Translations under genes and position numbers: made by a program
Shown here: positions 1 to 6,391 of the stretch, in pieces
Numbering within the stretch: position 1 is the stretch's first letter
Layout of the letters: each line of letters starts with the position of its first letter
Origin: Porticoccus sp.
GTDB taxonomy: Bacteria > Pseudomonadota > Gammaproteobacteria > Pseudomonadales > Porticoccaceae
Assembly: GCA_011049795.1 (NCBI GenBank)
Contig: DRHD01000122.1
Span: 1 to 7,347 of the forward strand
Reading direction: 5' to 3'
Length of the DNA stretch: 7,347 bases
Notes under the pieces: model-generated
Told to the model about the DNA's origin: nothing
Database searches by the model: none
Seen by the model: only the letters and a program-made list of their open reading frames with translations

Positions 1-310
1 CGGTCATGCACTCCACGAGGATGGCAATACCACCGACGCCATAGCCTTCGTAGGTGATCTCATCGTAACTATCACCTTCGCCAGCACCGGCGCCTCGAGC
101 GACGGCTTTTTCAACGGTATCCCGTTTCATGTTGGCGCCGAGCGCCTTGTCCACCGCTGCCCGCAAACGAGGGTTATCTTCAGGATTGGGGCCACCGGCT
201 TTAGCGGCCACCACCAACTCACGAATGAGCTTGGTGAAAACCTTGCCCCGCTTGGCATCTTGAGCCGCTTTGCGGTGTTTGATGTTGGCCCACTTACTAT
301 GACCTGCCAT
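1..310 (-). CDS. yebC: YebC/PmpR family protein, N-terminal 103 residues (partial, runs off left edge)
   Basis: The protein opens with [20 protein letters not shown], the hallmark start of the YebC/PmpR family, followed by [12 protein letters not shown] (residues 46-57) and [15 protein letters not shown] (87-101). Family members are about 240-250 residues, so roughly 40% is present and the C-terminal domains lie outside the window. The family has been described as DNA-binding regulators (PmpR acts on quinolone signalling in Pseudomonas), and more recent work links members to relief of ribosome stalling, so the precise role here is open. The ATG at 308-310 is preceded by a strong AGGAGA (317-322) with a 6-nt gap. 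It lies 45 bp downstream of aspS on the same strand and is probably cotranscribed with it. In Pseudomonas ruvC follows; that part is not visible here. Nothing looks broken. Confidence 0.96.
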   Translation of the reverse strand, partial: MAGHSKWANIKHRKAAQDAKRGKVFTKLIRELVVAAKAGGPNPEDNPRLRAAVDKALGANMKRDTVEKAVARGAGAGEGDSYDEITYEGYGVGGIAILVECMT

Positions 311-336
311 AAATAATCTCCTGACTTACCAGAGCT

Positions 337-355
337 ACTGTTTTAGTAAAACAGT
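337..355. repeat. Perfect 8-bp inverted repeat between aspS and yebC
   Basis: ACTGTTTT (337-344) and AAAACAGT (348-355) are perfect inverted copies separated by AGT. The element ends one base before the aspS stop codon and fills much of the 45-bp aspS-yebC gap. As RNA from the minus strand it would form an AU-rich stem with a 3-nt loop. No U-run follows, so it is not a classical terminator. It could be an mRNA processing or stability element, or a protein-binding palindrome; the sequence does not decide. Confidence 0.6.
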
Positions 356-2173
356 TTAAGCGTTCTCTTCTTTTTCAGTAGGCGTTTGCTCGCTTGCTGG
401 TTTTTCGCTCGCGGGTTTTTCACGCAATTTAATATTCAGTTCACGCAATTGTTTTTTATCCACTGCCCCAGGCGCGTTAGTCAATACACAGGCTGCTGTC
501 TGGGTTTTAGGGAAGGCAATCACATCACGAATAGAGTCACTGCCTGTCATCAACATAACCAAACGGTCCAGACCAAAGGCCAAGCCTCCGTGGGGAGGAC
601 AACCGTAACTCAGCGCATCGACAAGGAAACCGAATTTTTCATCGGCCTCTTCATCACTAATACCCAGTACATGGAAAACTGATTTCTGCATATCCGGGTT
701 GTGGATACGAATAGAGCCACCCCCCAATTCAGTACCGTTCAGCACCATGTCATAGGCTAGGGACAGGGCACTTTCTGGATCATTTTCCAGCTCTTCCGGG
801 GTACAGGCCGGACGAGTAAACGGATGGTGGAGTGATGTCCAGTTACCGTCACCAGCATCTTCAAACATGGGGAAGTCAACGATCCAAAGCGGTGCCCAAT
901 CACAGGTATACAGATCCAGATCTGCACCCAGCTTGCAACGCAGTGCACCCAGCGCTTCTGAAACAATTTTGCCTTTATCAGCACCGAAGAAAATCAAGTC
1001 GCCGTTTTCGGCACCAGTGCGTTCAAGGATGGCACCACGAACCTCATTGGGGAGGAATTTCACAATCGGTGATTGCAGCCCTTCTTCCAAATCATCCTTA
1101 TCATTAACCTTGATATAAGCCAGACCTCTTGCACCGTAGATGCTGACAAACTTGGTATAGCCATCAATCTTCTTACGGCTGATACTGCTGCCACCCGGCA
1201 CTCTTAATGCGGTGACCCGTCCTTTCGGATCATTGGCTGGGCCAGAAAATACTTTAAAATCGACAGCGGCCATCAGGTCTTTGATTTCTACCAACTCTAG
1301 CGGGATTCTCAAGTCTGGCTTATCGCTGCCAAACCGGTCCATGGCTTCGTGGTAGGACATCTGAGGAAAATGACCGAGATCTACATCCAGAATCTTCTTG
1401 AATACAGAACGAATCATCTCTTCGTTAATGGCCATAATCTCTTCTTCAGAGGTAAACGATAGCTCCACATCCACCTGGGTAAACTCAGGTTGACGATCGG
1501 CACGTAAATCCTCATCACGGAAACACTTGGCAATTTGATAATAACGGTCAATACCAGACACCATTAGCAGTTGTTTAAACAGCTGTGGCGACTGTGGCAG
1601 AGCAAAAAATTTACCTTCGTGGGTACGGCTGGGCACCAGATAATCCCGAGCACCTTCAGGGGTGGCGCGGGTCAAAATAGGTGTTTCAATATCCAGAAAG
1701 CCTTTGTCGTCCAGATAGTCACGGATGGTTGCCGTTACCTCAGAGCGAAAACGCAAGTTCTTCAGCATTTCCGGGCGACGCAAATCCATGTAACGATATT
1801 TTAAGCGAACGTCCTCGCCTACTTTATTGTGTTCATCCAGAGGGAATGGCGGGGTATCTGAGGTGTTCAGTATGACCAGTTCCAGCCCATAGACCTCGAT
1901 CTCACCCGTGGGCATCTCAGAATTAACGGTTTCTGGCGTACGGGCGCGAACCTTACCCTTTACCTGAAGCACATATTCACTGCGCACAGTATCGGCACGT
2001 TCAAAATGCTCACCACCATCAGGATCAAAAACCACCTGAACGATGCCTTCGCGGTCACGAAGGTCAATAAAGATCACACCACCGTGGTCACGACGACGGT
2101 CTACCCAACCACAAAGTGTAATTTCCTGGTCAATGTTCTCAGCACCCAGAACACCGCAATAAGTTGTACGCAT
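356..2173 (-). CDS. aspS: Aspartyl-tRNA synthetase (class IIb), 605 aa
   Basis: AspRS charges tRNA with aspartate using ATP in the cytoplasm. An N-terminal OB-fold anticodon-binding domain (about residues 1-105, [12 protein letters not shown] at 21-32) precedes the class II catalytic core. The core shows TPIL of motif 1 (164-167), the [13 protein letters not shown] flipping loop (171-183), QSPQLFKQ (194-201), motif 2 [18 protein letters not shown] (218-235) and motif 3 GLAFGLDR (530-537). The bacterial GAD insertion lies at about 286-420. The OB-fold has His30 followed by GG, as in non-discriminating Pseudomonas AspRS, where E. coli has Leu; whether it also charges tRNA-Asn is open. The C-terminus carries about 17 extra hydrophilic residues with a KPASE duplication. 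At 605 aa it is slightly longer than the roughly 590-aa relatives. The ATG at 2171-2173 gives the standard MRTTYCG start; the Shine-Dalgarno is weak (GGGAAG). It is followed by yebC on the same strand. Confidence 0.98.
   Translation of the reverse strand: MRTTYCGVLGAENIDQEITLCGWVDRRRDHGGVIFIDLRDREGIVQVVFDPDGGEHFERADTVRSEYVLQVKGKVRARTPETVNSEMPTGEIEVYGLELVILNTSDTPPFPLDEHNKVGEDVRLKYRYMDLRRPEMLKNLRFRSEVTATIRDYLDDKGFLDIETPILTRATPEGARDYLVPSRTHEGKFFALPQSPQLFKQLLMVSGIDRYYQIAKCFRDEDLRADRQPEFTQVDVELSFTSEEEIMAINEEMIRSVFKKILDVDLGHFPQMSYHEAMDRFGSDKPDLRIPLELVEIKDLMAAVDFKVFSGPANDPKGRVTALRVPGGSSISRKKIDGYTKFVSIYGARGLAYIKVNDKDDLEEGLQSPIVKFLPNEVRGAILERTGAENGDLIFFGADKGKIVSEALGALRCKLGADLDLYTCDWAPLWIVDFPMFEDAGDGNWTSLHHPFTRPACTPEELENDPESALSLAYDMVLNGTELGGGSIRIHNPDMQKSVFHVLGISDEEADEKFGFLVDALSYGCPPHGGLAFGLDRLVMLMTGSDSIRDVIAFPKTQTAACVLTNAPGAVDKKQLRELNIKLREKPASEKPASEQTPTEKEENA
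391..420 (-). repeat. aspS: Two-copy 15-bp tandem repeat in the aspS 3' end
   Basis: Two adjacent 15-bp units, 391-405 and 406-420, match at 13 of 15 positions. They encode the [10 protein letters not shown] duplication (about residues 587-595) in the hydrophilic C-terminal tail of AspRS. The unit is a multiple of three, so copy-number change keeps the frame. This looks like a small in-frame duplication in an unconserved tail. Confidence 0.75.
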
Positions 2174-2199
2174 TATGTCTTCCCGTATTGATCAATTGA

Positions 2200-2216
2200 G
2201 GTTCGACGATTGAACC
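2200..2216 (-). other. Short hairpin in the predicted aspS 5' leader
   Basis: GGTTC (2200-2204) pairs with GAACC (2212-2216). The stem can extend to 7 bp with an A-U and a G-U pair, leaving a 3-nt loop. It sits 27 bp upstream of the aspS ATG. Nearby 8-bp palindromes are TTGATCAA (2188-2195), TCAATTGA (2192-2199), AGCATGCT (2220-2227) and GGTGCACC (2244-2251). The leader could be structured, but it does not match any T-box or other leader class I recognise. Confidence 0.35.
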
Positions 2217-2265
2217 CCCAGCATGCTTGTTACACGCATTTCAGGTGCACCAGCAAAAGCCGCGC

Positions 2266-2294
2266 ATTATACCCCATGAAAAGGGGTGCTAGAA
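2266..2294 (-). promoter_or_regulatory. Candidate sigma-70 promoter for aspS with GC-rich discriminator
   Basis: On the minus strand a perfect TATAAT (2266-2271) is followed by a GC-rich discriminator, GCGCGGC. At 17-bp spacing the -35 hexamer TTCTAG (2289-2294) is poor. Transcription would start near 2258-2260, giving an aspS leader of about 85 nt. GC-rich discriminators are characteristic of stringently controlled promoters of translation genes, so growth-rate control is a reasonable inference. The spacer contains the inverted repeat ACCCC/GGGGT (2271-2275 and 2283-2287), which might be an operator or chance. Confidence 0.55.
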
Positions 2295-2324
2295 GGATGT
2301 ATACAGGGTTTCCAAAGCTACAGC

Positions 2325-2747
2325 CTAACTGACTTGAAAGTCCTCTCCGACCAACACGCTGGCCACGGACTCAATCCGATGCTCAAGCTCAGTTTGTGGG
2401 TAATCCTTTGCCGACATCGCTCCCCAGATAGGGTTTGGCCAAGCGACATCTGTCGTATAACGTGCAACATGGTGAATATGTAGCTGAGGCACCATGTTTC
2501 CCAGCGTCGCGATATTAATTTTGTCCGGTGAAAACACATCGACCAGTGCCTCCGCCAATATGCATGACTCCTTCATCAACTGCATTCGATCCCGCTCTGA
2601 AAGGTGGTAAACCTCCGTCACCTTGGGCCGTTTGGGCACCAGAATGAACCAGGGGTAATTCGCATCTTTATGAATCAACAATTGGCACAACTCAAATTCA
2701 CCCACTGTCAGGGTGTCGTCTGCTAGTCTGGCGTGAAGTTCAAACAT
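2325..2747 (-). CDS. HIT (histidine triad) family nucleotide-binding protein, 140 aa
   Basis: Residues 78-96 read NIATLGNMVPQLHIHHVAR, the active-site segment of the HIT superfamily (COG0537-like). Aligned with the canonical H-x-H-x-H motif, the first position is Gln88, His90 is the probable nucleophile and His92 the third member. A Gln first position is, as I recall, usual in this proteobacterial subgroup. HIT proteins hydrolyse or transfer nucleotidyl groups on substrates such as dinucleoside polyphosphates or nucleoside phosphoramidates; the real substrate here is unknown. The N-terminal segment ELCQLLIHKDANYPWFILVPKR (19-40) gives the expected beta-strand core, and AWPNPIWG (102-109) is typical of the subgroup. 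Length is normal. The ATG at 2745-2747 has AAGGGG 7 nt upstream. The gene lies upstream of aspS on the same strand, 151 bp away, and is divergent from proS. No clear terminator follows, so readthrough into aspS is possible. Confidence 0.93.
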   Translation of the reverse strand: MFELHARLADDTLTVGEFELCQLLIHKDANYPWFILVPKRPKVTEVYHLSERDRMQLMKESCILAEALVDVFSPDKINIATLGNMVPQLHIHHVARYTTDVAWPNPIWGAMSAKDYPQTELEHRIESVASVLVGEDFQVS

Positions 2748-2761
2748 TTAAATACCCCTTT

Positions 2762-2845
2762 CCCCTAAATCAAAAGCCCTAAACCAAAAAGCCCAAACAA
2801 AACGCCCTAAACCAAAAGTCCTGTACCCGAAGCCCTGTACCCAAG
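2762..2845. repeat. Degenerate 14-bp tandem repeat, six units, in the HIT/proS intergenic region
   Basis: Six consecutive units of about 14 bp can be read at 2762-2775, 2776-2790, 2791-2803, 2804-2817, 2818-2831 and 2832-2845. Units 2 and 4 share the exact 14-mer GCCCTAAACCAAAA (2776-2789 and 2804-2817). Units 5 and 6 share CCTGTACCC with a 14-bp offset (2820-2828, 2834-2842) and have diverged to the form GCCCTGTACCCAAG. Runs of C occur at roughly 7-bp steps, so each unit may itself be a doubled heptamer. The array has no spacers and lies in the leader of the HIT gene on the minus strand. Its role is unknown. Confidence 0.75.
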
Positions 2846-2859
2846 GAACACACCACCGT

Positions 2860-2888
2860 AAAATAGCGTCTTTTCCACCAACCGCCAA
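2860..2888 (-). promoter_or_regulatory. Candidate promoter for the HIT gene
   Basis: On the minus strand TTGGCG (2883-2888) and TATTTT (2860-2865) are separated by exactly 17 bp. Each matches its sigma-70 consensus at four of six positions. Transcription would begin near 2853, giving a leader of about 105 nt that runs through the whole 14-bp repeat array before the HIT start codon. This is the best-spaced pair I found in the divergent region, but it is moderate in quality. Confidence 0.35.
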
Positions 2889-2903
2889 TAGAAACAAGTG
2901 GCT

Positions 2904-2945
2904 ATACGAACGTCACTTTACGAAAGTCACTACACGAGAGCCACT
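2904..2945. repeat. Second 14-bp tandem repeat, three units ending at the proS start codon
   Basis: Three successive 14-bp units end in CACT: ATACGAACGTCACT (2904-2917), TTACGAAAGTCACT (2918-2931) and ACACGAGAGCCACT (2932-2945). The third ends directly before the proS ATG. The first coding bases, ATGCGAGCCAGTCA (2946-2959), resemble a fourth unit with a shifted end. The period is not a multiple of three, which fits an untranslated leader. The GAGAG of unit 3 is the likely proS Shine-Dalgarno. Confidence 0.7.
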
Positions 2946-2948
2946 ATG
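2936..2948 (+). promoter_or_regulatory. proS: Ribosome binding site and start codon deciding the proS start
   Basis: GAGAG (2936-2940) lies 5 nt upstream of the ATG at 2946-2948, and translation from there gives the family's standard MRxSQYL start. The open frame continues upstream to a GTG at 2898, adding 16 residues. That GTG has no purine-rich site before it, the added residues resemble no ProRS N-terminus I know, and they are encoded by the 14-bp repeats. The ATG is therefore preferred. Confidence 0.85.
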
Positions 2949-4739
2949 CGAGCCAGTCAATACCTTATTGCCACCAAAAAAGAAACGCCAGCGGATGCTG
3001 AAGTTATCAGCCACCAACTGATGCTCAGAGCAGGCATGATCCGCAAGCTGGCCGCGGGGCTTTATAGCTGGTTACCACTGGGGCTGCGCGTGCTACGCAA
3101 AGCAGAAGCGATTGTCCGTGAAGAAATGGATCGAGCTGGCGCTCAGGAAGTCCAAATGCCCGTCACACAGCCCTCCGAGCTTTGGGAAGAGTCTGGCCGT
3201 TGGGAGCAATATGGGCCAGAGCTACTGCGCATCAAAGACAGACACGGCCGTGCTTTTTGCCTTGGCCCCACCCACGAAGAAGTGATTACTGACCTTGTTC
3301 GCAATGAGCTTCGCAGTTATAAACAGCTCCCGGCCAACTTCTACCAGATTCAGACCAAATTCAGAGATGAAATTCGTCCGCGCTTCGGCATTATGCGCGC
3401 CCGTGAATTTTTGATGAAAGATGCCTACTCCTTTCATATTACTCAAGACAGTTTGCAACAAACCTACGATGTGATGTTCAAGGCTTACACCGCTATTTTC
3501 AGCCGGTTGGGCCTGGACTTTAGACCCGTACTGGCGGATACCGGCAGTATCGGTGGCAGCCACTCACATGAATTTCATGTGCTGGCAGACTCAGGCGAAG
3601 ACGATATCGCTTTCTCCACGCAAAGTGACTATGCGGCAAATGTGGAAATGGCTGAAGCATTGGCTCCTGAGGGTGAACGTCCGGCAGCAGCCGCTCAAAT
3701 GAGCGAGGTAGCTACACCGGATCAGCACAGTATTGAAGAGGTCAGCCAATTCCTTAAATTGGAGAGCAACCAAGTCGCTAAAACACTGATCGTACTGGGA
3801 GAGTCAGAAGCAGATGAGTCAAAAGATAACGCAAAAGATAAACCAGAAGAGAACCAAACAGCGCTCGTTGCACTGGTACTTCGTGGCGACCACGAACTCA
3901 ATGATATTAAAGCTGAGAAATTTGATGGCGTAGCATCCCCTCTGACCTTTGCCAGTGAAGAACAAGTAAAGCAGTCACTGGGATGTAGTGTCGGTTCCCT
4001 CGGCCCTGTCGGTCTTAAAATCCCAGTGATTGTAGACCGCAGCGCAGCACACTTGGCCGACTTCGTCTGTGGTGCCAACAAAGATGGCTTCCACCTAACG
4101 GGCGTCAATTGGGAACGAGACTGCTCATGGGAACAAGACGGCCCATTAACCAACAACCCGCTGATACGCATCGAAGATATCCGCAACGTAGTGCCTGGCG
4201 ATGCCAGCCCTGACGGAAAAGGCGTACTGGAAATTAAACGCGGCATCGAAGTAGGTCATATTTTCCAGCTGGGCACCAAGTACAGTGAAGCCATGAACGC
4301 ACGGGTACTCAATGAGGAAGGTCGTGAGCAAGTCATGCTCATGGGCTGCTACGGTATTGGTGTCAGCCGAGTGGTTGCTTCCGCCATCGAGCAAAACCAC
4401 GACGACAACGGCATTATCTGGCCAGATGCACTGGCGCCGTTTCAGATTGCATTGGTACCCATCAATATGCACAAATCAGAACAGGTTCGCGAAACTTGTG
4501 AAAAGCTCTATCAAGAGCTACAAGAAGCTGGATACGATGTACTCTTTATGGATGAAGCGAAAGCTCGGCTGGGCGTTATGTTGGCCAATATAGAACTCAT
4601 AGGCTTGCCCCACCGCATTGTTGTGGGTGATAGAGGCCTGGCTGAAGGACAAGTGGAATACGGTAATCGCCGTGATGGAGAAAACCAGAAAGTTGCCCTC
4701 GCAGAATTACCCAGCTTCCTAAAACAGGCTATTGGATGA
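2946..4739 (+). CDS. proS: Prolyl-tRNA synthetase, bacterial type with editing domain, 597 aa
   Basis: ProRS charges tRNA-Pro in the cytoplasm and, in this bacterial class, clears mischarged Ala-tRNA-Pro. The catalytic core shows GPTHEE (107-112), motif 2 [20 protein letters not shown] (139-158) and motif 3 [17 protein letters not shown] (467-483). The INS editing domain lies between motifs 2 and 3 (about 225-430) and includes VAKT (277-280); Lys279 matches the editing-site lysine of E. coli ProRS. The anticodon-binding domain follows from about 498 to the end. The protein is about 25 residues longer than E. coli ProRS (572 aa). The excess is mainly a charged Glu/Asp/Lys stretch at about 286-303 and a longer loop at about 393-409, both inside the editing domain. 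The stop overlaps the start of the downstream transglycosylase gene (ATGA), implying one transcript. It is divergent from the HIT gene. Confidence 0.98.
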   Translation: MRASQYLIATKKETPADAEVISHQLMLRAGMIRKLAAGLYSWLPLGLRVLRKAEAIVREEMDRAGAQEVQMPVTQPSELWEESGRWEQYGPELLRIKDRHGRAFCLGPTHEEVITDLVRNELRSYKQLPANFYQIQTKFRDEIRPRFGIMRAREFLMKDAYSFHITQDSLQQTYDVMFKAYTAIFSRLGLDFRPVLADTGSIGGSHSHEFHVLADSGEDDIAFSTQSDYAANVEMAEALAPEGERPAAAAQMSEVATPDQHSIEEVSQFLKLESNQVAKTLIVLGESEADESKDNAKDKPEENQTALVALVLRGDHELNDIKAEKFDGVASPLTFASEEQVKQSLGCSVGSLGPVGLKIPVIVDRSAAHLADFVCGANKDGFHLTGVNWERDCSWEQDGPLTNNPLIRIEDIRNVVPGDASPDGKGVLEIKRGIEVGHIFQLGTKYSEAMNARVLNEEGREQVMLMGCYGIGVSRVVASAIEQNHDDNGIIWPDALAPFQIALVPINMHKSEQVRETCEKLYQELQEAGYDVLFMDEAKARLGVMLANIELIGLPHRIVVGDRGLAEGQVEYGNRRDGENQKVALAELPSFLKQAIG

Positions 4740-5344
4740 TGACAACTGTGGGTAAAACAGCGGGTAAAACGGTGGGAAAATTGATTATCGCCGGGTGGCT
4801 CGGTGCCGCCCTGGTAATAAGCACCCCCGCTATTGCCGATCAGCCATCTTCTACTGAGGCTAATCAAACACTCGTTACTCTACTTAAGCAGGCCATTGAG
4901 CAATCTGACAGCTTTGAAGATAAATTCGATGCCGAAGTTTGGCTGTTCTCCAAATCAAGTCAGCTTGAACGATATATTCCTGACAACGAAGAACGGCTAA
5001 ATCTGCTCAGAAAAATTCATCACGCTGCTACTCGTGCCGGCCTATCCCCTGAAGTCGTACTCGCTGTCATCCAGATTGAAAGCCGGTTTGACCACTACGC
5101 GCTATCTTACGCCGGAGCCCAAGGCCTAATGCAGGTAATGCCATTTTGGAAAAAGGAAATAGGACACCCCGAAGATAATTTGATCGATGTAGACACCAAT
5201 TTGCGCTATGGCTGCACCATCCTCAAATACTATCTAGATAAGGAAAAAGGGAACCTAACGCCTGCACTGGCCCGATACAACGGTAGCTATGGAAAGACCT
5301 GGTACCCGGAAAAGGTCTTGGTTGCCTGGGAATATTGGCGATAA
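4736..5344 (+). CDS. Secreted lytic transglycosylase-like protein (SLT domain), 202 aa
   Basis: A lysine-containing N-terminus and hydrophobic stretch (16-31) end in PAIA before DQ, a good signal peptidase I site after residue 34. There is no lipobox, so the mature protein is probably periplasmic. The C-terminal half is an SLT (GH23-like) domain: ESR with the probable catalytic Glu115 (115-117), [10 protein letters not shown] (127-136) and ALARYNGS (177-184). Such enzymes cleave peptidoglycan glycan strands non-hydrolytically, leaving 1,6-anhydro-MurNAc ends. The region at 35-95 is helical-looking with no recognised domain. The domain is small but appears complete to the terminal EYWR. The start overlaps proS by 4 nt (ATGA) with little Shine-Dalgarno, suggesting translational coupling; a second ATG follows immediately at 4739. 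Residues 6-15 contain a short GKT repeat from a 12-bp duplication. I do not assign a named mlt gene. Confidence 0.92.
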   Translation: MMTTVGKTAGKTVGKLIIAGWLGAALVISTPAIADQPSSTEANQTLVTLLKQAIEQSDSFEDKFDAEVWLFSKSSQLERYIPDNEERLNLLRKIHHAATRAGLSPEVVLAVIQIESRFDHYALSYAGAQGLMQVMPFWKKEIGHPEDNLIDVDTNLRYGCTILKYYLDKEKGNLTPALARYNGSYGKTWYPEKVLVAWEYWR

Positions 5345-5423
5345 CGGTCGGCTTAAGGTGCGCTAAAAAACACAAAAAAGTCCCTTACTGAACTAAGTGG
5401 CGAGAACTATAAGACCCGCATAA

Positions 5424-5448
5424 AAAACGCCGCAATAAGCGGCGTTTT
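5424..5448. terminator. Bidirectional rho-independent terminator between the convergent operons
   Basis: AAAACGCCGC (5424-5433) and GCGGCGTTTT (5439-5448) form a perfect 10-bp stem with an AATAA loop. Read on the minus strand, the stem ends in a run of six T, making it a strong terminator for secD-secF. Read on the plus strand there are four T, adequate for proS and the transglycosylase gene. It lies in the 120-bp gap between the two stop codons, which holds no other feature I can support. Confidence 0.93.
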
Positions 5449-5464
5449 CAGCTAACCACTTTAA

Positions 5465-6382
5465 TCAGGGCAAACCATCAAATTCAGCACCTTCCTTCTC
5501 GGGCGGCAGCAGATCTTCACGGGTCATCCCCAAACTTAGCAGTATATTCGCCGCTACATAGATAGAAGAGTATGTTCCGACAAACACACCTACTATCAAA
5601 GCAACGGCAAAATTGTGAATCAACTCACCACCAAATAAGAACAACGCAAACAACACCAGCAAGGTGGTGAAGGATGTAATCAGTGTACGGCCCAGGGTTT
5701 GTGTCAGAGATTCATTGATCACAGAAGTTGCATCGGACTTTCGCAATAATCGGAAATTCTCACGAATACGATCCGAAACCACAATGGTGTCATTGAGGGA
5801 ATAACCGATGACTGCCAATATCGCAGCAAGCACGGTGAGATCAAACTCCATACCGGTCAATGAAAAGAACCCTAAGGTAATAATCACATCATGGGCCAAA
5901 GCTGCCACTGCACCCAAAGAGAACTTGTACTGAAAACGGATCGCCACATAGAGCATAACAATGGCCAGCGCGGCAAGCATACCAAGGCCGCCATCCTCGC
6001 GTAGCTCGTCACCCACCTGTGGACCCACATAATCCACCCGACGAAGCTCAATGCCGTTGTCACCATTGCCCAGTGCTTTTAGCACCTCATCGGACAACCC
6101 CGCTTCTGGTTTACCTTGCAATCGAATCAGCACATCACGCTCAGAGCCAAAGTGAACCACGACAGGGCTTTCAAACCCGGCTGCCGTTAGCTGTGTACGA
6201 ATGGCTTCCAAATCTGCTGGCTGCTGGTAACCCATCTCAATCTGAGTGCCACCCGTAAAATCCAAACCCAGGGTGACGCCTTTAAAAGACAGGGATAAAA
6301 GGGAACCAACAATCAACAGAGCAGAAATAATCGCTGCCAATTTTCGGTGACCCATAAAATCTATAATGCGTTGTGTTGTCAT
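5465..6382 (-). CDS. secF: Protein translocase subunit SecF, 305 aa
   Basis: SecF with SecD forms the proton-driven accessory complex that helps SecYEG export and release proteins on the periplasmic side of the inner membrane. Visible features are a first membrane helix (about 15-32), GLDFTGGT (39-46) opening the periplasmic P4 domain, VDYVGPQVG (117-124) at its end, and five further helices (about 134-150, 155-175, 182-203, 236-251, 257-282). The conserved transmembrane motif GYSLNDTIVVSDRIRENF (193-210) carries Asp198 and Asp204. Length is typical for a separate SecF. The ATG at 6380-6382 has AGGAG (6389-6393) 6 nt upstream, overlapping the secD stop, and the gap to secD is 9 nt, so the pair is cotranscribed and probably coupled. 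The terminator lies 16 bp beyond the stop. Confidence 0.98.
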   Translation of the reverse strand: MTTQRIIDFMGHRKLAAIISALLIVGSLLSLSFKGVTLGLDFTGGTQIEMGYQQPADLEAIRTQLTAAGFESPVVVHFGSERDVLIRLQGKPEAGLSDEVLKALGNGDNGIELRRVDYVGPQVGDELREDGGLGMLAALAIVMLYVAIRFQYKFSLGAVAALAHDVIITLGFFSLTGMEFDLTVLAAILAVIGYSLNDTIVVSDRIRENFRLLRKSDATSVINESLTQTLGRTLITSFTTLLVLFALFLFGGELIHNFAVALIVGVFVGTYSSIYVAANILLSLGMTREDLLPPEKEGAEFDGLP

Positions 6383-6391
6383 GGTCAGCTC

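Noticed and set aside
337..355. Rho-independent terminator for aspS
   Set aside because: The stem is AU-rich and is followed on the minus strand by AGCTC, not a U-run; yebC with its own strong ribosome site follows at once.
2200..2216. tRNA T-arm or T-box element upstream of aspS
   Set aside because: The loop does not read TTCRANY, no acceptor or anticodon arms flank it, and no T-box consensus is present. T-boxes are also not expected for a gammaproteobacterial aspS.
2318..2539. Second minus-strand frame overlapping the HIT gene
   Set aside because: It lies within the HIT coding region in another frame, with no ribosome site and no family resemblance.
2859..2864. TAAAAT as a -10 for proS
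   Set aside because: At 16-18 bp upstream there is no acceptable -35. I could not identify a convincing proS promoter, so none is listed.
2898..2945. GTG-initiated 16-residue N-terminal extension of ProRS
   Set aside because: No ribosome binding site precedes it, the residues resemble no ProRS I know, and the DNA is a 14-bp repeat out of phase with codons. The ATG at 2946 gives the family's normal start.
2762..2945. CRISPR-like or telomere-like array (TTTAGGG-like on the minus strand)
   Set aside because: Units are directly tandem, only 14 bp, degenerate and without spacers or cas genes; the telomere resemblance is chance in a chromosomal intergenic region.
3722..4246. 174-codon open frame antisense to proS
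   Set aside because: It is Ser-rich and fully covered by the conserved proS frame, with no recognisable motif; a shadow of codon composition.
4511..4867. Antisense frame spanning the proS/transglycosylase junction
   Set aside because: Both plus-strand genes are clearly conserved across it, and the antisense product shows no motif.
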